A stretch of 64,000 bases of DNA from Symbiodinium natans (GCA_905221605.1 CAJNDS010002311.1:377501-441500), one strand, 5' to 3'; numbered from the stretch's first letter, positions 29,000 through 38,271 are shown. Numbers and translations: made by a program. Notes: generated by a model from the sequence alone, not told the origin.

Positions 29000-29078
29000 A
29001 GCGTCATCCCGGCCTTGGCGGCCAAGTCATGCTGCAGCCGCTCCAGGGTTTTGTTGGTGCGCTGGTGGCCCAAGCTCT
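29000..29078 (-). CDS. Putative exon, H-x3-GH..KT..L motif
   Basis: Reads RMHESLGHQRTNKTLERLQH then DLAAKAGMT. MHESLGHxxTxKTLExL resembles the start of the integrase zinc-binding (H2C2) region of gypsy-type elements, but the Cys pair is not present here. C-strand array left, G-strand repeat right. Coding is likely, the integrase reading is speculative. Confidence 0.58.
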
Positions 29079-29184
29079 CATGCATCCTTGGCGGGTGGGC
29101 TAAGAATCGGGTTTGGGGTTTAGGGTTTGGGGTTTGGGGTTGGGGGTTTAGGGTTTCAGGTTTAGGGTTTAGGGTTTAAGCTAA

Positions 29185-29296
29185 CCCTAAGGGTCCATGT
29201 ACCTCATTTTTGCATGCTTGGGCCCCAAAGTCCTTATATAGGAGGGCCTTCAAGGCCCAAGTATTCCCTATTTCGGTAGCAGGACCCTTGGGGTAA
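29185..29296. mobile_element. Family D foldback element
   Basis: CCCTAAGGGTCCATGTACC at the left and degenerate inverse ending GGACCCTTGGGG at the right. Best copy: 41378-41484; half copies at 47405-47470 and 50340-50428. Confidence 0.7.
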
Positions 29297-29344
29297 GAGG
29301 CTTGGAAGGATTCAGTACTTCTAGGGTTTAGGGTTGAGCGTTTT

Positions 29345-29494
29345 GCTTAGGATTTGGGATGGCTACGTGGACAGGTTTTTGATCCCTGTCCCTCAACCAG
29401 AACACAAAAGCCAAACCTGGACCCCAAACACTGTTCAGTCTAGTCAGCATGCAGCCCGGCAGCGGCGCAAGCCACGAACCTTCAAGCCAAAATC
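29345..29494 (+). CDS. Putative exon
   Basis: Reads DGYVDRFLIPVPQPEHKSQT, WTPNTVQSSQHAARQRRKPR, TFKPKS to TAG at about 29492. A 64-codon minus frame is also open but is hydrophobic, as expected of an antisense frame. Confidence 0.45.
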
Positions 29495-29540
29495 TTAGGC
29501 CCTCCATCAACCTCAATGTCAAGTCTGAGAGCTAACGCTC

Positions 29541-29638
29541 TACCTGGAAGCCCTTTTGACTCATTAGTACCTGCTAGAAACCCAAATCCGCATAATTAAG
29601 CTTAACCCTACTTACTAAGGCTAAAGATCTTCCAAGTC
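29541..29638. mobile_element. Family J foldback element
   Basis: CTGGAAGCCCTTTTGACTCA left, TTACTAAGG..TTCCAAG right. Other copies 47785-47899 and 57799-57966; half copy at 32222-32260. Confidence 0.6.
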
Positions 29639-29791
29639 AAGCTTACACCTGAACTTGAAGGCCCAAACCCTGAACCTCAAACCCCAAGCCCCTACCCAGA
29701 CAGTCAACCTTCCAAGCCTACATGCCCCCACTCGATGAAGTATGAGACTCAGTACAGCTGGGCTGGCCTCTCACTTGAAAAACATTTGTAG

Positions 29792-29914
29792 ATAAGCTCC
29801 TTTATAAACCACATGAAGAAGGCATGGAATATCCCAAAAGCAAACCTAGACAAAGAGCTGTCTAAAGCACATGCCAGAAAAGGGGCAGCCCCTGAGCTTG
29901 AACAAAATACATGA
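29792..29914 (+). CDS. Putative exon, charged helix
   Basis: After ACATTTGTAG| the frame reads ISSFINHMKKAWNIPKANLD, KELSKAHARKGAAPELEQNT to TGA at 29912-29914. The upstream TAG in frame marks the acceptor. Strong composition; may end earlier at an unseen donor. Confidence 0.57.
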   Translation: MSSFINHMKKAWNIPKANLDKELSKAHARKGAAPELEQNT

Positions 29915-30110
29915 TGCCGGCGCCCCATGTCCCAAAATCTCACAACCCTATAAGCCCTAAGCCCTACAGCCTAAACCCTAGAAGCCCTATGCTCTAAACC
30001 CACAACCCTAGAAGCCCTAAACCCCAATTAACCCTAAACCCGAAACCCTAAGCCCTCAAAAACCTGCAATATCCCAAGAGCTGAGTTCTTGGCTCGGGGT
30101 TGTGTCTATA

Positions 30111-30280
30111 GGTGGACACGATGCCACCTGCTCCGGCGTTCACGGGCTTAGGAGTTCGCAGGGTTTTCGGTTGAGGGTCGGCTTACTTAGTGTAAGGGTT
30201 TAGGGTTTAGGGTTTAGGGTCTAGGGTCTAGGGTTTAGGGTTTAGGGTTTAGGGTTTCGGGTTTAGGGTCGGCTTACTTG
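30111..30280. other. Exon-like islands split by a telomere block with direct repeats
   Basis: 30111-30170 plus reads VDTMPPAPAFTGLGVRRVFG. 30270-30345 is open on plus (AYLIIDACGMTALLAMRNAQ) and minus (LRIAHGKQRGHAACVYDQ, then GTAAGC donor). GGGTCGGCTTACTT occurs at 30175-30188 and 30266-30279, bracketing about 77 bp of TTTAGGG. Confidence 0.45.
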
Positions 30281-30600
30281 ATCATAGACGCATGCGGCAT
30301 GACCGCGCTGCTTGCCATGCGCAATGCGCAGAGGCCTCGGGCCTAGTGGCGGAACGTCTCAGGATCAAGCCCGCATCAGCAGGACTCAGATGTCAGTTCT
30401 TCTCCTAGGCTTACAAGCATGGGCCCCGACTATGGGCCCTCATTTTGGGGTCCTTGTAGACCTTTCTATACCACATATGTACCTACCCTAAGCCCTAAAT
30501 CCAAAATCCTAAACCCTAAACCCTAAACCCTATGAGAGTTCCTTTTCCGGATTGCCTCGCCGCACAGCAAAAGAGCGGACCGAAAACCCTTAGACCACAG

Positions 30601-30696
30601 GCCTGCTGTCAAGGCGAGGTGCTCCCAGCGCAGCCCTTATTTGAGGAGCTCTGCAAACTGCCCGAAGGGGCACAGAATGCACATGATGCCGTCTAA
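30601..30696 (+). CDS. Putative exon, probably terminal
   Basis: After TTAGACCACAG|G the frame reads ACCQGEVLPAQPLFEELCKL then PEGAQNAHDAV to TAA at 30694-30696. Good acceptor and composition. A family A element follows 13 bp later. Unknown protein. Confidence 0.55.
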   Translation, partial: ACCQGEVLPAQPLFEELCKLPEGAQNAHDAV

Positions 30697-30709
30697 TCCC
30701 TTTCCTTCA

Positions 30710-30823
30710 CTAGGTTGCCCAGTAACCTAGGCTTAAAAAGGGTGCCCTTTTTTGCTTAAAGGGGTTTACAGGGGAACCTAGAAGCCCCCAAGAAGGGAAT
30801 AAGGGCACTAATGGGCATCCTAG
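30710..30823. mobile_element. Family A foldback element, copy 3
   Basis: CTAGGTTGCCCAGTA / TAATGGGCATCCTAG ends. TTCA on both sides is the 4-bp target-site duplication. Confidence 0.87.
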
Positions 30824-30827
30824 TTCA

Positions 30828-30955
30828 GAGCCCATGTAGCGTAGGAGCCTCATCACGCCCTGTAGCCTTCATTAAATGTATGCTATACACCAGTAGTTGG
30901 GCAACCAAACATACTAGACAGATTCGTCGAGGATGTGTGGTCGGATTCAGTGCCC
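30828..30955 (-). CDS. Putative exon
   Basis: About 42 codons open: ALNPTTHPRRICLVCLVAQL, LVYSIHLMKATGRDEAPTLH. Central hydrophobic stretch. Plus is partly open too. Confidence 0.42.
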
Positions 30956-31044
30956 CCTAAATCCTCAACCGAAATCCCTAAACATTGAGGGCGTGTATCC
31001 TCAATCCTAAAACCCTAAACCCTAAACCCTCAATCCTAACACCC

Positions 31045-31200
31045 TGAACCCTAAGAATCTGTTGGGATCGCCTCTTGAGCTCCTTGTCTCTGAGTCAGCT
31101 GTCAAACCTCGGGCCCTTTCACATGATGGGCCCTCTGAAGCCACAAAAAAGGCATGGTTGGATATCTTCGTTTTGCTTGATTTTCAAGTCTTGGGTGCAG
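31045..31200 (+). CDS. Putative exon
   Basis: 50 codons open: LLGSPLELLVSESAVKPRAL, SHDGPSEATKKAWLDIFVLL, DFQVLGAG. Strong coding character. Downstream is an inverted copy of GGGTGCAGGGTTTAG..CTCAAGACTTGAAAAC (31195-31265), a small palindrome. Confidence 0.52.
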
Positions 31201-31734
31201 GGTTTAGCGTTTAGGGTTCAAGAGGAACCCTAAACTCTAAACCCTACACTCAAGACTTGAAAACCCAAAAAAAACGACAAGCCAGCCCCCCCCCCCCCCC
31301 CCCCCGGCCCCCAAAACCTCGTAAAACTCGGTCCAGGAGTTTTAGTTTTAGGGTCCAGTGTTTAGGGTTTAGGATAGGGTTTAGGGTTTGGGTTTAGGGT
31401 TAAGGGTTTAGGGCTTGGCTTTTAGGGTTGGGGGGTTGTAGGGCTCAGATCCAAGAATGTTTGGGGTTCGGGGTTTCGGGTTTGGGAGGGGGGAGGGGGA
31501 GGGGGGGGGGGGGGTGGAGGAGGCCTTATAAGGCTTAGGTTTAGGTGGGACCTTCAAAAGCTTCGTTCATAACAAGGCTGGGTAAGGGTAGCTCAGTTGG
31601 GAAGCGGGAGGATCTGTGGGTGGGGTGGGGGCGGGGAGGGGGGGAGGTTTAGAAGGGGATGGCATACTCCCAAGAATGCATTCTGGAATTCCATTAGGGT
31701 TTAGGGGTATCTATACTACTCCCCCGACCCCACC

Positions 31735-31808
31735 CTGTAGCTACCCCCTACTCAAAAAGAGGCCTAACTGGCTTGTCGAGTGGCTGTCAGTTACGAGTCT
31801 GGCTTAGA
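31735..31808 (+). CDS. Putative terminal exon
   Basis: After CCACCCTGTAG| the frame reads SYPLLKKRPNWLVEWLSVTS then LA to TAG at about 31806. Trp-rich; unknown. Confidence 0.48.
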
Positions 31809-31964
31809 CCCTCTCAACACATAGACCCTCTCAACAGATACACCCTCGTAAGATCCTCTTAAACCCTAAAACCCTAAACCCCAAACCAATAAGAGACCAA
31901 CAACTATCCCAAGGGCCTACAACTGGAAACCTCGAGTTTCTAGAAACCCTCAACAGCCCTTTAA

Positions 31965-32147
31965 AGAGCCTTCAAGAACATTGACAACACCGGTTCGTTC
32001 TACCTTGGAGTAATTCCCGAAAATCAGAAGAAGCCCCCAATAGGGAGCCGAATTCAGATGACTACCCATACAAGGCCCTTCAGAATGTACTTCGAAGCTC
32101 TTTGGACCTATCAAGTCTACCTAGTATCCCCCGAGAAACCCCTATGA
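31965..32147 (+). CDS. Putative exon
   Basis: 60 codons between TAA (31962-31964) and TGA (32145-32147): AFKNIDNTGSFYLGVIPENQ, KKPPIGSRIQMTTHTRPFRM, YFEALWTYQVYLVSPEKPL. Missed by start-codon based calling. Strong coding character; domain not recognised. Confidence 0.57.
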   Translation, partial: RAFKNIDNTGSFYLGVIPENQKKPPIGSRIQMTTHTRPFRMYFEALWTYQVYLVSPEKPL

Positions 32148-32461
32148 TAATCCCCATGTCCCACCTCCTAAACCCTAAACCCTAAACCCTAAACCCTACA
32201 CCCTAAACCCTAAATCCTAAACCCCTACTTACTAAGCCAAAAAGGGCCTCCAAGTAGCAAAAGGGGTCCAACCCTTCCCTTGGAGCCTAGACTTCAAGGC
32301 TCAAGGCCCTAATACCCCAAACGGTGTAGGGTTCAGGGTTTAGGGTTTTGCGGTTTGGGGTTAAACCCTAAACGGTGTAGGGTTTAGGGTTTAGGGTTTC
32401 GGGTTTAGGGTTTGCGGTTTGGGGTTTAGGGTTTACGGTTAGGGAGCAGGGCTTAGGGTTT

Positions 32462-32621
32462 ACCCGACATCCAACAGCGGCTGCAGCAGGAGGCCTATCC
32501 CTTGCTGCCTTGGCTGGGGCTGCAGGGCGATCTACAGGACTCTTTGCTTTGTAGGCTCTCGGATCGCTATTGGGATTTAGGATCTAGGATTCTCTGCTAT
32601 GTGCTGTGGCTCTTGAGGTGA
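32462..32621 (+). CDS. Putative terminal exon
   Basis: 53 codons to TGA at 32619-32621: PDIQQRLQQEAYPLLPWLGL, QGDLQDSLLCRLSDRYWDLG, SRILCYVLWLLR. A second plus frame (TAAAAGGLSLAALAGAAGRS) is open for the first half. The AT-rich block that follows fits a gene end. Confidence 0.52.
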
Positions 32622-32624
32622 AAA

Positions 32625-33080
32625 GGAAGCTGCCACAATATATAGCACACAAAAATGCCACATATTAAGCAGCACATACTATGGTATGATATATTCTAAT
32701 TAATGCAATTCATGCCATATTATATGTAATGTTCTTACTTAATTTGCGATATGAAGTTATGCTATATGTAAATGGAAATTTGTAAATAAAGAAATGTTCT
32801 GCACAATATACAACCGACGAACAACAATGTAGAAAACAATGTATTGGAAACACCATAGACGATGTAGCGAATATATTTAATAGTAAAAGTGTGCAAAAAC
32901 ATAACATAAGATATATATATATATAATCGGTGGAAACATGTACAGTATTTGACACGTGTCATAGCAGAGAATTCGGCAGTATAACATATATTTTCATGCC
33001 ACATGCAATACACGACATACTAGGAAAGTTTGCAAAATAACACGGAATATGAAATCATCATTGTTAACTCGTGTAAGTAT
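32625..33080. other. AT-rich block, probably intergenic
   Basis: About 450 bp free of telomere repeat, rich in TATATA and GCATAT motifs. It separates a plus-strand gene end from minus-strand islands further right. Small minus frames inside (82-83 codons) are AT-rich, low-complexity artefacts. Confidence 0.6.
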
Positions 33081-33204
33081 TACCCGAAGGCTCTTGGGTC
33101 CTCAAAACCCCAGACCCCAGAACCCTCCTTGGGAGGCACCAGTCCCTCCGTAGGAGGGTCCTTGGAGCCTTAAGGTACAAAAGGTCTTTTGTCCGGGTTT
33201 GGTC

Positions 33205-33370
33205 ACGTTTATGCGTTACCCGCAAGACTCTTTGAAGGGAACAGGACGATGCTCGTGGCTACGCCCACACACTCTTGGTTAGTGTTTAGGGTTTAGGGTT
33301 TGGGGTTTAGGGTTTGCCTCAGTTCCCTGGGTTTGCGCTCTAAGGACTACAGCCTTCAAGCCTAGAAAAA
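33205..33370 (-). CDS. Weak exon-like islands
   Basis: 33215-33272 reads VCGRSHEHRPVPFKESCG then GTAACG. 33310-33358 reads GLKAVVLRAQTQGTE. A foldback (GGGAGGCACCAGTCCCTCCG) lies at 33128-33175. Confidence 0.33.
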
Positions 33371-33419
33371 AGAACCCTCAACCCCAAAAACCTATAATTT
33401 AAAAAGCCGATGTAAGACT

Positions 33420-33695
33420 ATATATATATATATATACATACACATAAAACCTGCATAGCTTACAAAAAACACTCTAAACCCTAACACTCTAACCCAAAGA
33501 AACCTATGCAAAAAAGCATCTACGTATTTACAACATTTTGCAACCTTAGTAGCTTACAAATAACAACCCTAAGCCTCGAAGCCCGCTAAACCCTAAACCT
33601 AAACCCTAAACCCTAAACCCTAAACTCTAAGCCCTAAACCCTAAACCCTAAACCCTAAACCCTAAACCCTAAACCCTAAACCCTAAGCCCTACTC
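33420..33695. other. Microsatellite and degenerate repeat stretch
   Basis: TATATA run at 33420-33440, then AACACTCTAAACCC-type degenerate C-strand repeat; pure CCCTAAA from about 33590. No gene signal. Confidence 0.7.
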
Positions 33696-33699
33696 GAAC

Positions 33700-33757
33700 T
33701 GGCAAGCCGCTGCCGCCGTCGATCGCTTCGGCAGTCGCGCAAAGCCTCTGTCTCCTG
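33700..33757 (-). CDS. Putative exon, Arg-rich
   Basis: Reads QETEALRDCRSDRRRQRLAS and ends TCGA|GTAGGGCTTAGGG, a GTAGGG-type donor. Plus is also open (LELASRCRRRSLRQSRKASV). Confidence 0.45.
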
Positions 33758-33992
33758 GTTTAGGGTTTGGGGTTTAGGGTTTAGGGTTTGGGGTTTAGGG
33801 GTTAGGGTTTGGGGTTTAGGGTTTGGGGTTTGGAGTTTAGGGTTTGGGGTTTAGGGATTAGGGTTTAGGGTTTGGGGTTTAGGGTTTGGGGTTTGGGGTT
33901 TAGGGCTTAGGGTAAGGGAGGTTTAGGGTTTGTGGTTGGGGGTTTAGCCCTGTACCTTAGTTTGGGGGGTTGTGGCGGAGGGCTTAGGTAGG

Positions 33993-34113
33993 GGCCCCAA
34001 AAAACCACATAAACATAAGGATTCTACAAACAGGTTTTTCCAGAATCCCCCCCTCAAAGGGGCCCTTATACCCCAATAGTAGGATCCTTATGTTTATGTG
34101 GGTTTTTTGGGCC
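33993..34113. mobile_element. Family F foldback element with long arms
   Basis: GGCCCCAAAAAACCACATAA and ACATAAGGATTCTAC at the left are inverted at the right as GTAGGATCCTTATGT..GTGGGTTTTTTGGGCC: arms of about 34 bp with very few mismatches. Single copy in the window. Confidence 0.85.
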
Positions 34114-34114
34114 G

Positions 34115-34180
34115 CCATTAGGGCAAGCTTCCCCTCAGCGAGTGGTTCGGTTGCTCTAGTCAGTCTGGAGATCAGGAAAC
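34115..34180 (-). CDS. Exon-like island
   Basis: Minus reads ISRLTRATEPLAEGKLALMA, directly adjoining family F. Plus is also open (IRASFPSASGSVALVSLEIR). Confidence 0.38.
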
Positions 34181-34267
34181 AGGGTTTAGGGCTGTGGCAA
34201 GGTGCGAGAGTTAATTCAAGGTGGCTGGGCAGCCGAAACCCTAAACACTAAACCCTAAACCCTAAAC

Positions 34268-34365
34268 CCCAGTGTGTATGTCCCTTGGCAGTTGTGCCAG
34301 GGCATGGGAGATTGGAGCTCCATGCGCTTGCGGCTGTAGAGGTTCTACGAAGTATTGGCTAAGGG
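34268..34365 (+). CDS. Putative exon
   Basis: Reads CPLAVVPGHGRLELHALAAV then EVLRSIG, or VPWQLCQGMGDWSSMRLRL in another plus frame. Two good plus frames, so strand is likelier than frame. Confidence 0.4.
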
Positions 34366-34404
34366 AAGTATACCCTAATGTCATATGTCCTCTACCCCGG
34401 TTTA

Positions 34405-34462
34405 GGACTCATTCATAGCCAGGGCAAGCAGAAACTTATACTGCTCATAAGCGTGCTTCTAC
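34405..34462 (-). CDS. Putative short exon
   Basis: Reads KHAYEQYKFLLALAMNES to a stop. Strong helical composition. C-strand block right. Confidence 0.48.
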
Positions 34463-34807
34463 AAGCAGCAACCCTAAACCCTACTCCGTAAACTCAAACG
34501 CAAAACCCAAAACCCAAAACCCAAAACCCTAAACCCTAAACCCTAAACCCTAAACCCTAAACCCTAAACCCACATACAGAGACACACACACACACACAGA
34601 CATGTAAAGGCCTCTTCAGTCCCAGAGTCCAAGCCTGAAACAAAAAAAGTCTGGATCATTTTAGGGTTTAGGGTTTAGGGCTTAGGGTTTCGGTTTCTGG
34701 GTTTCTGGGTGTGGGTTTTTGGGTTTCTTTGGGGTTTGGACTTGGGGTTTGGGGTTGGTGCTTCCAAGCATCTTTAGCTCGCTATTGGCCTCTGGTCTTG
34801 CAAGCCA

Positions 34808-34936
34808 ATCTCAGGGCAGTTACATGGTCCTTTGTATGGGCCCTTAAAAGGGTACCCTTCTATGCCCTAGACAAACTAGGCGGGCCCATACATCAGAACC
34901 CTTTAAGGGAGGTAAGGGACCATATTAAGGGCCCAT
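34808..34936. mobile_element. Family P foldback element
   Basis: ATGGTCC..TATGGGCCCTTAA left, TTAAGGGCCCAT and GGGACCATAT right, with GCGGGCCCATAC between. Related: 49735-49824 and 56290-56345. Confidence 0.62.
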
Positions 34937-35107
34937 GAAACTACCAATACAAGGACGGGCCCCCTTACTATAGTAACTGTACTTAAGGGACTTATCACCT
35001 AAGTTAGGATTATAACCCAATTTAGGGCTCTTATAACTCTACTTATACTTAGGGGGGGCCCCTCCCTGTAGAGGCAAACTGCCTGGGAACTAGTCGGCTG
35101 CTCTTTA

Positions 35108-35420
35108 CTGGGTTAAAGGCTCTGGGTTGACCGTTGCTAGGGTTTAGGGTTTAGGGTTTAGGGTTTAGGGTTTAGGGTTTAGGGTTTAGGGTTTAGGGTT
35201 TAGGGTTTAGGGTTTAGGGTTTAGGGTTTAGGGTTTAGGGTTTAGGGTTGAGGGAAACCCTAAGCCTAGACCAGTAAGCCACTGAACCCCTAACCCCTGA
35301 ACCCTAAACCCAAAACCCTTGTGTTTAGGCAAGCGCCTTTATGTCATCCATTGATACTTTTTGGGCTTGGGTGTTTTAGATCAGCTTCGAATTCCGGCGC
35401 TTCAGGTTTCGGGTAGATTA
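35108..35420 (-). CDS. Weak exon-like islands around a long G-strand array
   Basis: 35108-35140 reads LATVNPEPLT, then GTAAAG. 35335-35415 reads PEAPEFEADLKHPSPKSING (or MDDIKALA in another frame). Confidence 0.36.
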
Positions 35421-35479
35421 TCCCCGCGTGTTTCGGGGTGTGGGTTTCTAGGGTTTAGGGTTTAGGGTTTAGGGTTTAG

Positions 35480-35556
35480 GGGCATCGGGATATGGAGTGA
35501 TGTCGAGGTCAGAACGAAGACAGGCAGGATCCCTCGTGGCGTAGGATTTTCTTCCT
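35480..35556 (-). CDS. Putative exon
   Basis: Reads KSYATRDPACLRSDLDITPY then PDA. G-strand block left, C-strand array right (reversed flanks). Confidence 0.46.
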
Positions 35557-35649
35557 ACTATCTCCAGCCCCTAAACCCTAAACCCTAAACCCTAAACCCT
35601 AAACCCTAAACCCTAAACCCTAAACCCTAAACCCTAAACCAAATATGTA

Positions 35650-35712
35650 GGCTCACCATGAAACCTGAGGAAACTACACTCACTAAGACCATATCTGAGT
35701 TGGCCCTCTAAA
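35650..35712 (+). CDS. Putative short exon
   Basis: After AAATATGTAG| the frame reads LTMKPEETTLTKTISELAL to TAA. Good composition. A family K-like foldback follows. Confidence 0.46.
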
Positions 35713-35993
35713 CCCCTCTGAAAGTACTGCTAACATGTGACCCTCGTAAACCCCTTGATAATTAGAACAGGGTCTTGAGGTTCTTATAGTATAAGTCTAT
35801 AGGGGCCATAAGGGAATGCTATAGTAAATACTCCGACCCTATGTTCAGAATGTCCTAAACCCTAAACCCTAAACCCTAAACCCTAAACCCTAAACCCTAA
35901 ACCCTAAACCCTAAACCCTAAACTTACTTCACATGGCATGCCTCGTCGACTCAACCATTCCGGGAGTCATACTCGGACCCCTAAGTATGTAGA

Positions 35994-36108
35994 GCCGGGA
36001 GTAACCTAGGAAAAACAGGGTACCCTTTTTTTTGGTTTTCAGGGGATTATGAGGGACCCTGCAACCCTAAAAAAAGGAAACACAAACGGCCTACTCCCGG
36101 TCCGAGGT
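35994..36108. mobile_element. Family C foldback element, copy
   Basis: GAGCCGGGAGTAACCTAGGA left, CCTACTCCCGGTCCGAGG right; TATG appears on both outer sides (about 35989 and 36109), a possible 4-bp duplication. Confidence 0.66.
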
Positions 36109-36267
36109 ATGCACCCCTCAGAGGTTTCCCCTGACATACTCAAAATATGGCCCTTATATTCCCTTGAATTTGAGGATCTTGCGAAAGGGCCCCCGAACCC
36201 AAAGGGTACAACCGGAGGGGTCCAAGGTCAAGTCCCATCGTTGACAACTGAGCCTCGTGAGGCTTAG
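36108..36267 (+). CDS. Putative exon next to family C element
   Basis: Reads GMHPSEVSPDILKIWPLYSL, EFEDLAKGPPNPKGTTGGVQ, GQVPSLTTEPREA to a stop at 36267. The frame also runs back through the element. Moderate support. Confidence 0.42.
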
Positions 36268-36399
36268 GGCAAGCCAGCAATCAAACATGAAACGCATAGA
36301 GGAGTGAAACCTTAAAGCCTGAACCGTGCCTCCCTAAAAGCACCTAAAGCGTCATCCCGAAACCTCAAACCCTAGAACCTAAACCCTAAAGACTCAAAA

Positions 36400-36470
36400 C
36401 CCCGAACTTCGGAAAGCACAAGACCCCTTCAAGCCCTGCGCCTGGTTCGAGCTCTGGTGGGTACATGCCC
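36400..36470 (-). CDS. Putative exon
   Basis: After GTCTTGTGCAG|G the frame reads MYPPELEPGAGLEGVLCFPK. Good acceptor. Confidence 0.45.
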
Positions 36471-36845
36471 TGCACAAGACAGCCACTCACATGCTGCGGT
36501 TTAGGGCTTAGGGCTTAGGGTTTAGGGTTTAGGGTTTAGGGTTCAGGGTTTAGGGATCTTGGGGTCTTCCATTGGAATCCGAAACCCTTAACCCTAAACC
36601 CAATTCAGATTTAGGTCTCTGATTGCTCAAGGTGCCAAGGTCTTTCATTGAAACCCTAAACCCTTTACACTACACCCAACTTCAGGTCACGTTTAGGGCT
36701 GCGACTGTTACCGTCTTACCCCTTAACCCTAAACCCAACTCAGGTTTTTGAGCTTCGAGGGTCAGGATTCCGGACCCCCAAACCCAACCCCCCCCCCCCG
36801 CACCATAAAGCCTGAAACCCTAATGCCTAGACCCTAAACCCCTAC

Positions 36846-36955
36846 TTGCTGAAGAACCCCTTAAAAAAATCGAAATCCCCATATTGCCCTGATAAAGGAG
36901 GAGTCTTTTTCTTACTTTTTTGAGCGGGGGATTCTCAAGCAACTAGTAGTGCACC
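36846..36955. mobile_element. Family M foldback element
   Basis: GAAGAACCCCTTAAAAAAAT left and TTTTTTGAGCGGGGGATTCTC right, with CCCCATATTGCCCTGATAA inside. Related: 45452-45588 and 57070-57150. Confidence 0.6.
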
Positions 36956-36966
36956 CTAAATCCCTC

Positions 36967-36967
36967 C

Positions 36968-37034
<67 letters not shown>

Positions 37035-37036
37035 AC
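36967..37036. repeat. Homogenised variant array (CCCTCAA)n
   Basis: Ten tandem CCCTCAA units followed by standard CCCTAAA. Confidence 0.95.
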
Positions 37037-37079
37037 CCTAAACCCTAAACCCTAAATCCCATTGCCTCCCCCACCCTAA

Positions 37080-37152
37080 ACGCCGCGCCTGTGCCGCCTC
37101 ATCGCTCTCTGAAGCTTCGAGGAAGCGCTGGAGCTCGGGGTCCAGCGCCTGA
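37080..37152 (-). CDS. Putative exon, acidic helix
   Basis: After CCCTAAACCCCTCAG|G in sense, where telomere repeat forms the pyrimidine tract, the frame reads ALDPELQRFLEASESDEAAQ then ARR. Among the clearest exons: acceptor, composition and high GC at third positions agree. Confidence 0.66.
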
Positions 37153-37299
37153 GGGGTTTAGGGTTTAGGGCTAGGGTTTAGGGTTTAGGGCTTAGGGTTT
37201 AGGGTTTAGGGCTAGGGTTTAGGGTTTTAGGGGTTAGTCAGGGGTTTGGCTGGGTTTGGGGTTCTCTTATAGGCTTTGTAGGATATATAGGGGTTTACA

Positions 37300-37437
37300 G
37301 GGCCCTTGTGGTAGGGGGTTGTGGCTTCATTGGCTCTGTTTGAGTGGCTTTGTTTTTCCGAGCTAAATCCGGGATTGTGGCACGGGCGTTCGTTGATTTG
37401 GAGTTCATAAATCACAAACAACTTCACAACTCGGGCT
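37300..37437 (-). CDS. Putative exon
   Basis: Reads VKLFVIYELQINERPCHNPG, FSSEKQSHSNRANEATTPYH, KGPV. Left continuation is telomere-derived (SYKAYKRTPNP). Confidence 0.48.
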
Positions 37438-37612
37438 TTCAGGTTTGTGGAGCTTCATGGAAACCGCAGTTCAAGGCTGAGTAAGAGGGTTTGGGGTTTA
37501 GGGCTAGGGTTTACGGTTTAGGGTTTTGGGGTTAGGGTTTAGGGTTTAGGGTTTAGGGCTTAGGGTTTAGGGTTTGGGTTTAGGGTTTAGGGTTTAGGGT
37601 TTAGGGTTTAGG

Positions 37613-37707
37613 GTGACTCGACAATCTCCACGCCGCTGAGGCGCTTTGTAGACTCATGGCGAAGCCTATTGCTCATTGGTGGTTGCTTCCGTTCGCGTGC
37701 TAGGCCC
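37613..37707 (-). CDS. Putative exon, basic
   Basis: Reads LARERKQPPMSNRLRHESTK then RLSGVEIVES and stops in the flanking repeat. Strong composition; flanks are reversed (TTTAGGG left). Confidence 0.6.
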
Positions 37708-37875
37708 GAAACGCCAAGCCCAACACACAAAAGGCGGCTCCCTGAACCCGAAACCCGAAGACCGAAAACCGAAAACCGAACCACCCTAGACCTTGAACTC
37801 TAAACCCTAAACCCTAAACCCTGAACCCAAAACCCTAAACCCTGAACCCTGAACCCTAAACCCTAAACCCCTACA

Positions 37876-37922
37876 ATACTTGGCCTCTGGATCAGGCGGC
37901 TCGAGATCCTTGTCATGCCAGG
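37876..37922 (-). CDS. Putative short exon
   Basis: Reads WHDKDLEPPDPEAKY and then TATT|GTAGGGGTTTAGGG, a GTAGGG donor at the very start of the telomere repeat. Confidence 0.58.
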
Positions 37923-38270
37923 TTTAGGGATTCGGGGTTTGGAGTAGGGTTTAGGGTTTAGGGTTTAGGGTTTAGGGTTTAGGGTTTAGGGTTTAGGGTT
38001 TAGGGTTTGGGGTATAGGGTTTAGGGTTTAGGGATTGGGATTGGGTTTGGAGGGTTTAAGGGATGAGGGGCTTAGGGTTTAGGGGATTAAGGGTTTAGAG
38101 GTTCGGGGTTGGAGGGTTTATGGGTTTCAGGATTAGGGGCTTAGGGTTTAGGGTTTTAAAGGATTAGAGTTTGGGGTTGAGGGTTCAGGGATTAGGGGTT
38201 TAAGGGTTTACGGGGTTAAGGGATTAGGGTTATAAGGGTTAAGCGTTTAGGGTTTAGGGTTTAGGGCCTT
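37922..38270. other. Degenerate G-strand telomere tract
   Basis: TTTAGGG-derived throughout, increasingly diverged to the right. No gene signal. Confidence 0.85.
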
Positions 38271-38271
38271 C

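Noticed and set aside
31575-31650. Complete tRNA gene
   Set aside because: Box A only; no D-stem pairing, anticodon arm or box B.
32710-33013. 81-83 codon minus frames rich in Phe/Tyr/Cys
   Set aside because: AT-rich block with few stops in that direction by composition; two overlapping frames are equally open and neither looks conserved.
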